DNA of 64,000 bases from Glaciecola sp. XM2 (GTDB lineage Bacteria; Pseudomonadota; Gammaproteobacteria; Enterobacterales; Alteromonadaceae), in contig NZ_JAHEOJ010000024.1 in the NCBI RefSeq assembly GCF_018595715.1, positions 186,001 to 250,000 on the forward strand. The letters run 5' to 3'. A program made the translations under genes and the position numbers. Each line of letters begins with the position of its first letter. The stretch's first letter is position 1. A model generated the notes under the pieces. That model did not search any database. It saw only the letters and a program-made list of their open reading frames with translations, and was not told the DNA's origin. This document shows, one piece after another, positions 44,391 to 54,394 of this stretch.

Positions 44391-45158
44391 ATGAAAAAGG
44401 CTTATATAGCCAGCGCCGTTTTTTCGGCAATGCTCGTAACCGCATGTGGTTCAGAGTCAGCCAGCTCAGACGACGCAAACGTTGAAGAACAAAATACCAG
44501 CGCTGTTACCCTAACAACAGAAAGCGAAAAGCAAGACTATGCACTTGGTGCAAGTATTGGTATGTATGTGGTTAGTCGCTTAGAACAGCAAAAAGAACTT
44601 GGACTGGAAGGCAATCAAGAGCTAGTTGTCGCTGGCTTTGAAGAAGCACTTGCTGACAACTCTCAGTTCACTATGGAAGAAATTCGAGTATTGGCAACAG
44701 CATCTGAAAATGCATTACAGACTGCCGCACAACAAAAACAAGCAGAAGCTGGCAATGCTAATTTAATCGCTGGCCAAACCTTTCTTGCTGCCAATGCAGA
44801 AAAAGAGGGCGTAATGGTTACCGAGTCTGGCTTGCAATATGAAGTAGTTGTGCAGGGCGAGGGCAATAGCCCAACAGCGGCCGATACCGTAACCGTTCAT
44901 TACAGAGGCACGCTGATTGACGGTACTGAGTTTGATTCATCATACAGTCGCGGTGAGCCAGCTACCTTTGGTCTTAATCAAGTTATTCCTGGCTGGACAG
45001 AAGGCGTTCAACTCATGACTGAAGGCAGCACATATCGCTTTTATATCCCTTCTGAACTCGCTTACGGTCCGCGTCAAACAGGGCAACTGATTATGCCTAA
45101 CTCTGCACTGATTTTTGATGTTGAATTGCTTTCGATAGAAAGCCCCGTGACTGAATAG
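44391..45158 (+). CDS. fkpA: FKBP-type peptidyl-prolyl isomerase, FkpA-like lipoprotein
   Basis: A 255-residue periplasmic peptidyl-prolyl isomerase and chaperone. The signal has a lipobox (VTAC, near residue 20), so it is probably membrane-anchored. An FkpA N-terminal dimerisation domain follows (LTTESEKQDYALGASIGMYV). The FKBP domain at about 145-250 shows VTVHYRGTLIDGTEFDSSYS, FGLNQVIPGWTEGVQLM and IPSELAYGPR. The ATG at 44391 is preferred (MKKAYIASAVFSAML) with GGAG about nine bases upstream; an earlier in-frame ATG adds four residues. A strong terminator follows. Confidence 0.92.
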   Translation: MKKAYIASAVFSAMLVTACGSESASSDDANVEEQNTSAVTLTTESEKQDYALGASIGMYVVSRLEQQKELGLEGNQELVVAGFEEALADNSQFTMEEIRVLATASENALQTAAQQKQAEAGNANLIAGQTFLAANAEKEGVMVTESGLQYEVVVQGEGNSPTAADTVTVHYRGTLIDGTEFDSSYSRGEPATFGLNQVIPGWTEGVQLMTEGSTYRFYIPSELAYGPRQTGQLIMPNSALIFDVELLSIESPVTE

Positions 45159-45179
45159 CCACGTCGTTTATGCTACAGC

Positions 45180-45213
45180 AATAGGCAGTCATAAAAGACT
45201 GCCTATTTTTTAT
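45180..45213. terminator. Strong intrinsic terminator after fkpA
   Basis: AATAGGCAGTC (45180-45190) pairs perfectly with GACTGCCTATT (45197-45207), with a loop of six and a T-run. The stop codon of the convergent small membrane gene (45203-45205) lies inside the right arm. Confidence 0.85.
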
Positions 45214-45463
45214 TGTACCAAGTAATACTTAGCTGTTTGCGAATTCTCTTTGACAACAATAACCTACCAATAAAGAACAGCCCTACGCTGAGTAAGATCG
45301 CAACTGGAAACCACTTGTCGTAGTTGTTGGTAAGTACCGCTAATGCGGTCAAAGTGAAGGTTAGCACACTCACAATAATGCAATTGATAGCCAAAAATAC
45401 AATGACCATCGACATTGGGCTATTTCGTTTTGCACCACCGCGTTCATCGTTTGTAATAGACAT
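45203..45463 (-). CDS. Small two-helix membrane protein, unknown function
   Basis: An 86-residue protein starting MSITNDERGGAKRNSPMSMV, chosen because AGGGGG lies six bases before the ATG at 45463; a longer reading to 45571 would overlap greB. Two hydrophobic helices are visible (IVFLAINCIIVSVLTFTLTAL and FPVAILLSVGLFFIGRLLL), followed by a basic end (KRIRKQLSITWYNKK). It is probably an inner-membrane hairpin. No family is recognised. It diverges from greB. Confidence 0.65.
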   Translation of the reverse strand: MSITNDERGGAKRNSPMSMVIVFLAINCIIVSVLTFTLTALAVLTNNYDKWFPVAILLSVGLFFIGRLLLSKRIRKQLSITWYNKK

Positions 45464-45561
45464 TAATGCCCCCTTTACTTTGTCAGAAGTATGGCACATA
45501 AGCCTAACTCCTGTAAGATAGACTTTTATTTTATACAGTAGTTCAATTTTTAAGCACTCAT

Positions 45562-46038
45562 ATGGCAACACCTCTTATTACGCCCCGAGGCTACGCAAAG
45601 CTCAAAAATGAGTTAGATTATTTGTGGCGCGAAGAACGTCCAGAAATTACCAAGAAGGTAACTTGGGCTGCTAGCCTAGGCGATCGTAGCGAAAATGCAG
45701 ATTATCAATACAATAAAAAACGCCTACGTGAGATAGACCGACGCATTCGATATCTAAATAAAGCCCTTGAACGGCTCAAGGTAGTAAACTATCACAAAGA
45801 CCAGCAAGGCCGTGTTTTCTTTGGTGCGTTTGTTGAAATTGAAAACGAAGAAGGACTGACAAAACGCTTTCAAATAGTCGGCTATGACGAAATATTTGGA
45901 CGCAAAGATGCCATTTCAATCGACTCCCCTATGGCACGAGCACTTTTGAAAAAAGAAGTAGGTGATGAAGTAGAGGTAGTGACTGAGGCGGGTCGCTTTA
46001 CTTGGTTTATTGAATCGATCACCTACGAGCTATTCTAA
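45562..46038 (+). CDS. greB: Transcription elongation factor GreB
   Basis: GreB rescues backtracked RNA polymerase by stimulating transcript cleavage. The 158-residue protein starts PLITPRGYAKLKNELDYLWR and has the acidic tip pair in LGDRSENADYQYNKKRLREI (DxxxE), then the FKBP-like C-terminal domain (FGAFVEIENEEGLTKRFQIV; SPMARALLKKEVGDEV). The REIDRRIRYLNKALERLKVV helix and the wording of the C-terminal domain favour GreB over GreA. tex follows 127 bases downstream, as in many gammaproteobacteria. Confidence 0.95.
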   Translation: MATPLITPRGYAKLKNELDYLWREERPEITKKVTWAASLGDRSENADYQYNKKRLREIDRRIRYLNKALERLKVVNYHKDQQGRVFFGAFVEIENEEGLTKRFQIVGYDEIFGRKDAISIDSPMARALLKKEVGDEVEVVTEAGRFTWFIESITYELF

Positions 46039-46165
46039 GTGTACCTTTGACGTAAAAAACCGCTAAATTTCCCTCACAAAAGTCGCGCACAGTCGCCATG
46101 AAGGCTATAATCGCGCCATTGCGGCGCAGTAGGCGCACACACTAAACAAGAGACCTTATTGTTTT

Positions 46166-48493
46166 ATGATCCATCAAATTATTGCTAATGAGTTAGGCGC
46201 CAAAGAATCACAAGTCAAAGCGGCTGTTGCGTTGTTAGATGATGGCGCTACGGTGCCTTTTATCGCGCGCTATCGTAAAGAGCTTACCGAAGGCTTAGAT
46301 GACGCTCAACTGCGTATGTTAGAGCAACGTTTAACCTATCTTCGAGAGCTTGAAGACCGACGAGCGGTGATCATCAAGTCCATTTCAGAACAGGGAAAAC
46401 TTGATGACGCACTGCGCGAAAAAATTCTGCAGGCGGATAGCAAAACCAACCTTGAAGACTTATATCTGCCCTATAAGCCTCGCCGCCGCACTAAAGGTCA
46501 AATCGCTATTGAGGCCGGCTTAGCCCCCCTAGCCGAAACCTTACTAGACGCTAACCTTACGCAACAAGACATTGACCCAGAGTCAGCAGCGCAATCCTTT
46601 ATCAACCCTGAAGCGAGTATTATTGATACCAAGTCCGCCCTCGACGGCGCCAAGTTTATTCTTATGGAGCAATTTGCTGAAAGTGCTGCGGTGTTAAATG
46701 CCTTGCGTGCGCATCTGCACAAACACTGCCATGTAGTGAGTAGCGTAGTAGATAATATGCGCGAAAAAGGGCAGAAATTTAGCGATTATTTTGAGTACAG
46801 TGAAAAGTATAGCAAAGTCCCTTCGCATAGAGCGCTTGCCATGTTTAGAGGACGCAACGAAGGCGTGCTGCATGTTTCAATTGACCCTGATCCATCACAA
46901 GAAGGCCTACAAAAAACGCAGGTTTGTGAAAATATCATCGCGCAAACCCTCAACCTTCGACAATCCAATACCAAAATAGACAAATGGCTTGCTGTGGTCG
47001 TAGCGTGGACATGGAAGATAAAATTAAGCCTGCATCTTGAAACAGAGCTGTTTTCAAGCTTGCGCGATAAGTCAGAAACCGAAGCCATTGATGTATTTGC
47101 CAAAAATTTAAAGGATTTGCTCATGGCCGCGCCAGCAGGTCCTAAGGTCACCATGGGATTAGATCCAGGGCTACGAACCGGCGTGAAGGTTGCCATTGTA
47201 GATGCCACAGGAAAAGTGGTTGCCACGACCACCATATTTGCGCATGCACCTCAAAACCAGTGGGATAAGTCCAAGCGCACCCTTGCGACACTGTGTAAAC
47301 AGCACAAAGTCGACCTAATCAGCATTGGTAACGGTACCGGATCGCGTGAAACCGATAAGCTCGTGGTTGAAATGATGCAGGCTGAGCCAGAACTGAAGGT
47401 CCAAAAAATCATGATCAGCGAAGCTGGGGCATCGGTGTATTCTGCCTCTGAGCTAGCGTCTATGGAGCTACCCAATCTCGATGTATCGCTACGCGGCGCA
47501 GTGTCTATTGCCAGACGCTTGCAAGATCCGCTCGCTGAGCTAGTCAAAATTGAGCCCAAGGCTATTGGCGTAGGTCAGTATCAACATGATGTCAATCAAA
47601 GTCAGTTAGCACAATCCCTTGATAACGTAATAGAAGACTGCGTAAACGCGGTAGGTGTTGATTTAAATACAGCCTCTGTCGCATTACTAAGCCATGTGTC
47701 GGGTTTAAATAAAACCCTTGCTAACAATATTGTGCAGTTTAGAGATGAGCATGGACGTTTTGTTGACCGCACACACCTCACCAACGTGCCACGCTTAGGG
47801 CCCAAGGCATTTGAGCAGTCAGCAGGTTTTTTACGCGTGATGAATGCTAACAATCAGTTAGATGCCAGTGCCGTGCATCCAGAGGCCTATCATGTTGTAC
47901 AAAGTATCGCTGAAAAATCAGCCATTGCTGTGAACAACATGATTGGTAATCAAGATATTTTACGCAAGCTCAACCCGCATGACTTTGTCACCGAGCATTT
48001 TGGCCTGCCTACCATCAAAGATATTATTCACGAATTAGAAAAACCTGGGCGCGACCCGCGACCTGAGTTTAAAACCGCTCAGTTCAAAGAGGGCGTTGCC
48101 AGTATGAACGACCTTGAAATCGGCATGATCTTAGAAGGCGTAGTCAGTAATGTCGCTAACTTTGGTGCATTTGTGGATATTGGCGTGCACCAAGACGGAC
48201 TGGTACATATTTCATCACTGACGAATAAATTCATTAAAGACCCAAGAGAAGTGGTAAAGGCTGGAGACGTGGTCAAGGTGAAGGTAATGGAGGTGGATGT
48301 TAAGCGAAAGCGCATTAGTTTAAGCATGCGCTTGGATGATGAAACGTCGTCTACCACTCACACGCAAAATGAGATTAAACGTGATGCGCGAGTAAAACAT
48401 CAGAAAAAATCCACCGCGCCCGCACAAAAGCAAAGTGGTAATGCCATGATGGGTAATGCATTTGCTGAAGCGTTTGCGAAAGCTAAAAAATAA
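46166..48493 (+). CDS. tex: Tex family transcription accessory RNA-binding protein
   Basis: Tex (YhgF) is a cytoplasmic nucleic-acid-binding protein linked to transcription. The 775-residue protein shows the Tex N-terminal domain ([20 protein letters not shown]), the YqgF/RNase H-like domain with [17 protein letters not shown] near residue 330, a helix-hairpin-helix region ([29 protein letters not shown] region) near 500-560, and an S1 domain at about 650-720 ([20 protein letters not shown] then [11 protein letters not shown]). The C-terminal 45 residues are basic and disordered. It ends five bases from the convergent metalloprotease gene. Confidence 0.95.
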   Translation: MIHQIIANELGAKESQVKAAVALLDDGATVPFIARYRKELTEGLDDAQLRMLEQRLTYLRELEDRRAVIIKSISEQGKLDDALREKILQADSKTNLEDLYLPYKPRRRTKGQIAIEAGLAPLAETLLDANLTQQDIDPESAAQSFINPEASIIDTKSALDGAKFILMEQFAESAAVLNALRAHLHKHCHVVSSVVDNMREKGQKFSDYFEYSEKYSKVPSHRALAMFRGRNEGVLHVSIDPDPSQEGLQKTQVCENIIAQTLNLRQSNTKIDKWLAVVVAWTWKIKLSLHLETELFSSLRDKSETEAIDVFAKNLKDLLMAAPAGPKVTMGLDPGLRTGVKVAIVDATGKVVATTTIFAHAPQNQWDKSKRTLATLCKQHKVDLISIGNGTGSRETDKLVVEMMQAEPELKVQKIMISEAGASVYSASELASMELPNLDVSLRGAVSIARRLQDPLAELVKIEPKAIGVGQYQHDVNQSQLAQSLDNVIEDCVNAVGVDLNTASVALLSHVSGLNKTLANNIVQFRDEHGRFVDRTHLTNVPRLGPKAFEQSAGFLRVMNANNQLDASAVHPEAYHVVQSIAEKSAIAVNNMIGNQDILRKLNPHDFVTEHFGLPTIKDIIHELEKPGRDPRPEFKTAQFKEGVASMNDLEIGMILEGVVSNVANFGAFVDIGVHQDGLVHISSLTNKFIKDPREVVKAGDVVKVKVMEVDVKRKRISLSMRLDDETSSTTHTQNEIKRDARVKHQKKSTAPAQKQSGNAMMGNAFAEAFAKAKK

Positions 48494-48498
48494 AAAGG

Positions 48499-49185
48499 TT
48501 ACGCCGAAGTGGCGACCATAGAAGCGCGATTATCTGCATTTTGGGATGAATATTGTTGAATGTTTTTGTAGGCAACAATACCCTCGTTATCTTTGTTCGG
48601 GCTGTCGCCTGACACATTTTGCTTAGCTAACTCTGCTCGCGCGGCCTGCTCCTTCTGCGTAGCTTGTGCGGCTACCTTGTAATCTTGGGTAGAAGGTTCA
48701 GCGGGCGCTAGAGCCGCTGCTCGCACAACCTGCATTTTGCTGATGGTGTCTTGAGGATCTTTTTCTTCACTTACATCAATAGACACTTCACCGCCAACAG
48801 CATAACGCTTGCCATTAGGCCCCGTCTCATATTCATATGTCGGCGCACCAGCATACTGACCACCTACTGCCGCATGTGCTTGCTCATGAATGCGAACTTC
48901 GGTGTCGCGTTCTTTTAGCTCTTGAATTTTTTGTTGATCTTGCTTTTCTTGCTCGACGGCCTGTTGATCTTCCGACGCTTTTTTATCCGGATTATTAGCC
49001 AATGCGCTATAAGTATCTGGCCCTACAGATGGTTGCCCTAGGCTAACTTGAGTTTGCGTAACAGCTGCCGTAGCCTCGTTGTTTAACGCCTTTTTTGAAA
49101 GGCCTGTTGTGTCGTCAACGCGTGCAGATGCACTATCGCCTAAAGGGGCGACAAAGCTGTTGTATGAGCTTGCGTTATTAATCAA
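48499..49185 (-). CDS. SprA-type putative metalloprotease
   Basis: A 228-residue protein of the putative metalloprotease family known from CJM1_0395/SprA. The core is RIHEQAHAAVGGQYAGAPTY then EYETGPNGKRYAVGGEVSID; HEQAH is an HExxH zinc motif. The region KMQVVRAAALAPAEPSTQDY is also family-typical. A Gln/Glu/Lys-rich linker precedes the core and the first 60 residues look disordered. There is no signal peptide. Its neighbour is a small protein with a flagellar-rod-like pattern. The protease activity is inferred from the motif only. Confidence 0.8.
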   Translation of the reverse strand: MINNASSYNSFVAPLGDSASARVDDTTGLSKKALNNEATAAVTQTQVSLGQPSVGPDTYSALANNPDKKASEDQQAVEQEKQDQQKIQELKERDTEVRIHEQAHAAVGGQYAGAPTYEYETGPNGKRYAVGGEVSIDVSEEKDPQDTISKMQVVRAAALAPAEPSTQDYKVAAQATQKEQAARAELAKQNVSGDSPNKDNEGIVAYKNIQQYSSQNADNRASMVATSA

Positions 49186-49202
49186 CAGACTGACATTCGT
49201 CT

Positions 49203-49433
49203 CTACACAAATATATCAATGATGGTCCCAACCATACCGTCAGCCCGACTAATCACTTCAGCCGATGCTTGCGCTTGGATGGACGATGCGGTCAAGTCAA
49301 TCGCCGCTTTATTAATATCTACGTCTTGTCGATAAGCTTGATTGAGTTGTAAAGAGGCAGACTGCATCTTCATAGACGCATTTTGCATTCCCGTAAGGCC
49401 GTTGTTAAACGCACTACCGATTTTTTCAATCAT
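49203..49433 (-). CDS. Small helical protein, flagellar-rod-like pattern
   Basis: A 76-residue protein, MIEKIGSAFNNGLTGMQNAS then MKMQSASLQLNQAYRQDVDI, and a C-terminal helix ASAEVISRADGMVGTIIDIF. The pattern Gly-Met/Leu-x-x-Ala-x-x-x-Met/Leu near the N-terminus and a hydrophobic C-terminal helix resemble the ends of flagellar rod and hook proteins, which pair their two terminal helices; here the middle is missing. The ATG at 49433 is preferred over 49448. It lies 17 bases upstream of the SprA-type gene and is probably cotranscribed with it. Real function unknown. Confidence 0.6.
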   Translation of the reverse strand: MIEKIGSAFNNGLTGMQNASMKMQSASLQLNQAYRQDVDINKAAIDLTASSIQAQASAEVISRADGMVGTIIDIFV

Positions 49434-49493
49434 GTCCCAACACCCCAAAATTACACTATCTCGAACGATGTATCGGCCAGAAATATAAAACCT

Positions 49494-50300
49494 TTAGGTT
49501 TTTTTCACATCAGCAATAAAACGCATGAGGTCTTGGGACAACAAATCTGGATGGCTCATGAAAGGCGCATGAGAGGCTTTTGGATAAACAATACTTTTAG
49601 CGTTAGGATGCAGCGCCTCAATCGCAGCGATACTCTGATGCGGGACTAGCGCATCAAGCCTGCCGTATACCCTTAAGGTTGGCACATCAATTTGCGCAAC
49701 ACGCTCCCTTAAATCCTCAGAGGCTAAAATAGCCAAACCCTGTTGCAAAGTGGCTGCGCTGGGCGCTGGCATGTCAGATAAAATCTGCAGCATTTGTTGC
49801 ACGTCGGTTTTTGCGCTCGCCTGACCTAAATTTTGAATGGTTAAAAACCGCTTTATGGTTTTTTCGCGATCATTTTGTAGCTGCTTCACAAAGCTATTTA
49901 ATACGTCTGGCTCAATTCCCTTCCACAAATGTCGGCTTGCGAATTTTGGTGTTGAGCATAGCGTAATAAGTCCTTTTAGCTTGTTAGAGTGTCCAAGCGC
50001 AATCTGTTGTGCCACCAATCCACCTAAAGACCAACCCAGCAAGACGGTGTTTTCGGCCAACAAAGGTGTGAGGTAATCGGCCATGTCAGTTAACGTCATA
50101 TCACTTGCTGGCGCACTGTGAAGGGTGCCATAACCGGGTAAGTCGAGAGAATTTATGCGGATGCCGGTATAGCCATGATCATGCAATTGTGATTCAAGAC
50201 GCTGTGTGAAGTGGGTAAATATCCGATGATTCATCCCCCAACCGTGTAAAAAAGTCAGGTTGAGATCTGTGCCATGGTTCAGCTGTTTATGTTGGCTCAT
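49494..50300 (-). CDS. bioH: Pimeloyl-ACP methyl ester carboxylesterase BioH
   Basis: BioH removes the methyl group from pimeloyl-ACP methyl ester in biotin synthesis. The 268-residue alpha/beta hydrolase has LTFLHGWGMNHRIF near residue 15, the nucleophile elbow GWSLGG (about 92), and the acid and His in RVYGRLDALVPHQ and KASHAPFMSHP. These wordings match BioH rather than general lipases. It diverges from comF with 40 bases between, the same arrangement as bioH-gntX in E. coli. Confidence 0.93.
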   Translation of the reverse strand: MSQHKQLNHGTDLNLTFLHGWGMNHRIFTHFTQRLESQLHDHGYTGIRINSLDLPGYGTLHSAPASDMTLTDMADYLTPLLAENTVLLGWSLGGLVAQQIALGHSNKLKGLITLCSTPKFASRHLWKGIEPDVLNSFVKQLQNDREKTIKRFLTIQNLGQASAKTDVQQMLQILSDMPAPSAATLQQGLAILASEDLRERVAQIDVPTLRVYGRLDALVPHQSIAAIEALHPNAKSIVYPKASHAPFMSHPDLLSQDLMRFIADVKKT

Positions 50301-50340
50301 TGCTTTACGCTATTGTTTTGTGGGCAAGTAGATTAGTTAC

Positions 50341-51096
50341 ATGCATAGCTCGTTTGATACTCGTCAATGGCACCTTAGTTTGCGCCAATATTTTTTTGGT
50401 CATAAACATTGTTACTTATGTCGGCAGGCTTCTTTAGACATTATTTGTAGCTGTTGTCTGTCGGATACCGCATTGCCACATTTTGCCGTACCCGGCTTTG
50501 ATTTAATCCATCATCCAAGCATTGTCGAGAACATCGTTTACCCTTACTTTAACCATTTATACGCACTTGGCGAATATAAAGGCATTTTACGGCAACTGAT
50601 CACCGAGCTTAAATTTGCAAACAAACCGCTTTGCGCAGAGGTGTTGGCAACGCTTTTTGTTCACTTTACCTACACTCGAATGTCGCAATTAGATGATTTA
50701 CCCGATGCCCTAGTACCTACGCCTTTATCAGCATGGCGCTATGCGCAAAGAGGGTTTAATCAAGCGCGCTTGCTTACTCAAGCGCTTAGTCGCTTTACTG
50801 ATATTCCAATAATAGAACCCCTAAAGCGAGCTCGCCACACACAAGCACAAAGTCAACTCGACAAAACCGACCGCTTAGCGAATATGGAAAACGCCTTTTG
50901 CCTTGTAGATGATATTGATTGCGACCATATCGCCGTGATTGATGATGTACTAACCACCGGCGCCACCGTTAACAGCGCATGTAAGGCAATTGTCAGCGCC
51001 TACCCTGATATTCGTATTTCGGTCTGGTCAATGGCGGTTACACCTTTGACCAAACCCGAAATACTCAAGTCGGCTTATAGTAGTGGCGACATATAG
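50341..51096 (+). CDS. comF: ComF family phosphoribosyltransferase-like protein
   Basis: A 251-residue ComF/GntX protein. The N-terminal zinc site is CYLCRQASLDIICSCC (near 24-39). The phosphoribosyltransferase-like domain shows LVPTPLSAWRYAQRGFNQAR and the PRPP-binding loop AVIDDVLTTGATVNSA near residue 200. ComF helps DNA uptake during natural transformation in several bacteria, and in E. coli the homologue GntX lies beside bioH as here. Its last 22 bases overlap, tail to tail, the convergent M14 peptidase gene. Confidence 0.92.
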   Translation: MHSSFDTRQWHLSLRQYFFGHKHCYLCRQASLDIICSCCLSDTALPHFAVPGFDLIHHPSIVENIVYPYFNHLYALGEYKGILRQLITELKFANKPLCAEVLATLFVHFTYTRMSQLDDLPDALVPTPLSAWRYAQRGFNQARLLTQALSRFTDIPIIEPLKRARHTQAQSQLDKTDRLANMENAFCLVDDIDCDHIAVIDDVLTTGATVNSACKAIVSAYPDIRISVWSMAVTPLTKPEILKSAYSSGDI

Positions 51097-53648
51097 ATGG
51101 CATTTGCCATAAGCTTATTCGTGCCATCCCAATAACCACGGAAATGCACATTGTCCACAAAGCCAATAACAGCGCCGCGGCCAGTAGGATTGACGACCAC
51201 CGCTACGGTTTCGCCAACCAACGCTTCTATTTCGTCAGACGCGTATCCGGCGGCCAAAGGCTCTTGTGTATATTTAGCTAAATCGACAAACGGGTCGTCG
51301 GCGCTTTCAAGTACCATATTGCTGGTTTTAAATAGCGGCAACACATCTCGTTCATAACCGAAAAACAACGGATGAGAACGGTCTATATTGGCTTTAAACA
51401 CAGCGCCGGCTACACGCTTTTTCGACTCTAAGTCTTGCTTGTCTTTAAACTGCAAGCCCGCTGTTGGAAAACGTTGGTCAAGCGCTTCTTGTGAAAGCAC
51501 ATTATTTTTAATCCAATCGTTTTTCGCAAACCATGACAATGCTGATTTTTGACCTATGAGCACTCCGCCCTGCTTCACCCACTCCTCAATGCCATCTACA
51601 ATGCTTTTATCTACCGAGTTGTAGCTTCCTGACGCAAAGATAATGTGTGTATAACGCGAAAAGGTCAAACGGCTAAGATGGCGTAAGTCCACTAACGTGG
51701 CTGCAATGCCAACGCGCGTATCAAGATAGTGTCTAATTTCGCCCACCTCTAAAGATGAGGTACCTTCTCCACCAACGAGCAGCACTTGAGGCGCTTTAAC
51801 CGGAGCAAAACGACGGCTACCCAAATCAATACCTGTTGGCGTAAGCCCAGACGATACATTGTGAACACTCACGCCATATTCGCTTTGCGCGGACGTCAAT
51901 TGTGCAAACAAGTCATCTGGTTGCTCTAAACCAACTGGGATCATAATACTGCCGGCGTCAAACGCTTGGCTTTGTTGCATGTGCGTGGCCGTAAATCCTT
52001 CTCCCGCCACTCGCACTTGCACGCCGCCCTCAAGCAAGGTTTGCAACATCGCAGGGGCATTTGCACTATGCCACTCAAACACATATGCGTAAGCTGAAGG
52101 GTCAAGCGTATTCATTAGGCTCGGTGGATTCCACACAGCGTCAGTGGTCTTAATTTTACGACGTTCAGACTGTGTTACGTTGTGATAATCCAAATTGAAC
52201 GCCATCGCAATGTTCCAATTCGACACATCGTAAAACGTGTTATCGACAAAACGAGTACGTTCACTAAACAGTGAGCGCACTAAGCGGTATTGCACCTGAT
52301 TCAATGGAATAAAGATACTTTGGTTCTCGGCATACTCCACATCATCAAAGGTGACGTCTTCAGAGATAATTGAGTACTCAATCTTATGTGCTTCTAAAAT
52401 CTTAACCATGCGGTCAAAGCGCGCAGGATCACTATTCGCTTTTACGGTGAATCCATACAAATCGTCATCTTTTATGGCCGCTTGTGTCTCACGGTAAAAC
52501 TGACGTTGATACGCGGCAATAGCAGGTTTATTGACCATTGCACCTTTGAATGTAGACAAAGAGGTAGTGACTTGGTTTTGAATAGTGCGCGGGAACTCTA
52601 CCAATCCGTTTATAGATTCTTGTGCGTGACCACGGCTACTGCCTTGCTCAAACAATATACCTATACTGCCATGCGCATCCGGATAGGTAGAACCTTTTCC
52701 GTAGTAGAAATCGTCAAAACTTTCTTCGGTAAAATACAACTCTTTGTTCTCGTCTAGAGCCTGAGCGTGAAAGTCTGCTAGGGCTGCAGTCAAGGTGACG
52801 TTAGTATCTGGGGTCAGTGGATTTTTGCGCGAGGGGATCCCCGGCTGGAAAAAGAAGGTGCTGTCAGTACCCATTTCATGAAAATCCGTCAAAATATGCG
52901 GGCGCCATTGATGAAATTGTTTAATTCGCGCTTTTGACTCTGGGTGAGTCAGTAACAACCAATCTCTGTTTAAATCAAACCAGTAATGGTTGGTGCGCCC
53001 TGACGGCCAATGCTCTCTGTGCTCTCTGTGCTGCGGGTCGGCAACTAAATTGTAACCTCTATGCATGTTTGCCCACTGTGCAAAGCGCGATAGACCATCT
53101 GGATTAAGTGATGGGTCAAGTAATACTACGTTCTCTGCTAATAGCGCTTTTACTTCGTCACTTTGTGAGGCAGCCAAATGATATGCCACCAATAGCGAAG
53201 CGTTACTGCCAGAAGGCTCATTACCGTGCACCGAGTACCCCATATAGAAAATAAGTGGGTCCTCTGGGCCAGCAGACTCTCCTGTTTGCAAGCGCGCTAG
53301 ATGTGCCTCACGCATTTGCTCAACATTTGCATGGTTTTCTGGAGAGGTGATGGTTAACAATACCAATGGTCTTTGTTCGTGGGTATAACCGGTGACTTCA
53401 AACGTTACTCTGTCAGATGCTTCAGCGAGCGCCTTCATATAAGCGACAAGTTGATCGTGACGAACATGCCAAGTTCCAACCGGATAGCCCAGTACAGCCT
53501 CAGGTTTGGGGATGGCAGGATCGTAATTCTGGTTGGCTGGTAGGTAATCTAAGTCACTGTCAACAGCATTTGCATGCGTGGCACCAAGCAGTGCGGTGAA
53601 AGATATAGCAAAACTCAATGCTAAAAAACGTTTATATTTTGTCAACAT
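51075..53648 (-). CDS. Secreted M14-family zinc carboxypeptidase-like protein
   Basis: An 857-residue precursor with a signal peptide (LSFAISFTALLGATHANA, about 10-28). The M14 catalytic domain contains MGYSVHGNEPSGSNASLLVA (His-x-x-Glu zinc ligands near 148-151), NPDGLSRFAQWAN, RDWLLLTHPE and the third ligand in LTDFHEMGTDSTFFFQPG. The C-terminal half has a glutamine-amidotransferase-like fold region (VLLVGGEGTSSLEVGEIRHY), as in other large M14 proteins of marine bacteria. It is probably exported to digest peptides. The stop overlaps comF by 22 bases. Confidence 0.9.
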   Translation of the reverse strand: MLTKYKRFLALSFAISFTALLGATHANAVDSDLDYLPANQNYDPAIPKPEAVLGYPVGTWHVRHDQLVAYMKALAEASDRVTFEVTGYTHEQRPLVLLTITSPENHANVEQMREAHLARLQTGESAGPEDPLIFYMGYSVHGNEPSGSNASLLVAYHLAASQSDEVKALLAENVVLLDPSLNPDGLSRFAQWANMHRGYNLVADPQHREHREHWPSGRTNHYWFDLNRDWLLLTHPESKARIKQFHQWRPHILTDFHEMGTDSTFFFQPGIPSRKNPLTPDTNVTLTAALADFHAQALDENKELYFTEESFDDFYYGKGSTYPDAHGSIGILFEQGSSRGHAQESINGLVEFPRTIQNQVTTSLSTFKGAMVNKPAIAAYQRQFYRETQAAIKDDDLYGFTVKANSDPARFDRMVKILEAHKIEYSIISEDVTFDDVEYAENQSIFIPLNQVQYRLVRSLFSERTRFVDNTFYDVSNWNIAMAFNLDYHNVTQSERRKIKTTDAVWNPPSLMNTLDPSAYAYVFEWHSANAPAMLQTLLEGGVQVRVAGEGFTATHMQQSQAFDAGSIMIPVGLEQPDDLFAQLTSAQSEYGVSVHNVSSGLTPTGIDLGSRRFAPVKAPQVLLVGGEGTSSLEVGEIRHYLDTRVGIAATLVDLRHLSRLTFSRYTHIIFASGSYNSVDKSIVDGIEEWVKQGGVLIGQKSALSWFAKNDWIKNNVLSQEALDQRFPTAGLQFKDKQDLESKKRVAGAVFKANIDRSHPLFFGYERDVLPLFKTSNMVLESADDPFVDLAKYTQEPLAAGYASDEIEALVGETVAVVVNPTGRGAVIGFVDNVHFRGYWDGTNKLMANAIYMSPLL

Positions 53649-53815
53649 ACTTCACTCTTAATGATGATTGAATCTCATAAATTGTGACCCATATTGGTAC
53701 AAAAGTATAATTTTAATCCGAATTAATAAATATATAAGCAAAAAGGTTAAATACTTGAGTGTTTTACTCGGTTATTTTTTGCTATCATATTCGTATTAAG
53801 ATTTTGGAGACCAAT

Positions 53816-54394
53816 ATGATCAGCATTTCTGAACAAGCCCAAGTACATTTTGGCAAGTTGCTTTCGCAACAAACTGAGGGCACCAACATTCGCGTATTTG
53901 TGGTAAACCCTGGTACATCTAAGGCTGAGTGCGGCGTGTCGTACTGCCCACCTGAAGCAGTCGAGACCACCGATATCACTCTACCCTTTAATGGTTTTGA
54001 TGCGGTAGTAGATGCAGAGAGCGCACCGTATTTAGAAGAAGCTGAAATCGATTTTGTGACCGACCAAATGGGCTCACAACTCACTCTAAAAGCACCCAAC
54101 GCTAAAGCCAAGAAAATTGCTGATGATGCGCCGTTAATCGAACGGATTAACTACGTGATTGAGACGGAGATCAACCCAAATCTAGCGAGCCACGGTGGTA
54201 ATGTTAGCTTAATGGAAGTGACCGAAGACGGAAAAGCAATATTACAGTTTGGCGGTGGATGTAACGGATGTTCGATGGTTGACGTGACCCTAAAAGAAGG
54301 CATTGAAAAGCAACTGTTAGAGCAATTTGCAGGTGAAATCACTGGCGTTAAAGATGCAACTGAGCATGAAGCCGGTGAGCACTCTTATTATTAA
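53816..54394 (+). CDS. nfuA: Fe-S biogenesis protein NfuA
   Basis: NfuA carries and delivers [4Fe-4S] clusters. The 192-residue protein has an N-terminal degenerate A-type domain ([18 protein letters not shown]) and a C-terminal Nfu domain with [13 protein letters not shown] and the cluster motif GCNGCSM (CxxC). The ATG at 53816 is preferred over 53759 because a TTGGAGA ribosome site precedes it and the family starts there. It is downstream of bioH/comF, as in E. coli (bioH-gntX-nfuA), with the M14 peptidase gene inserted. The stop overlaps the convergent MATE gene by four bases. Confidence 0.95.
   Translation: MISISEQAQVHFGKLLSQQTEGTNIRVFVVNPGTSKAECGVSYCPPEAVETTDITLPFNGFDAVVDAESAPYLEEAEIDFVTDQMGSQLTLKAPNAKAKKIADDAPLIERINYVIETEINPNLASHGGNVSLMEVTEDGKAILQFGGGCNGCSMVDVTLKEGIEKQLLEQFAGEITGVKDATEHEAGEHSYY

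Noticed and set aside
46786-47235. 149-residue antisense ORF inside tex
   Set aside because: It lies opposite the RNase H-like domain of tex and has no ribosome site or known motif.
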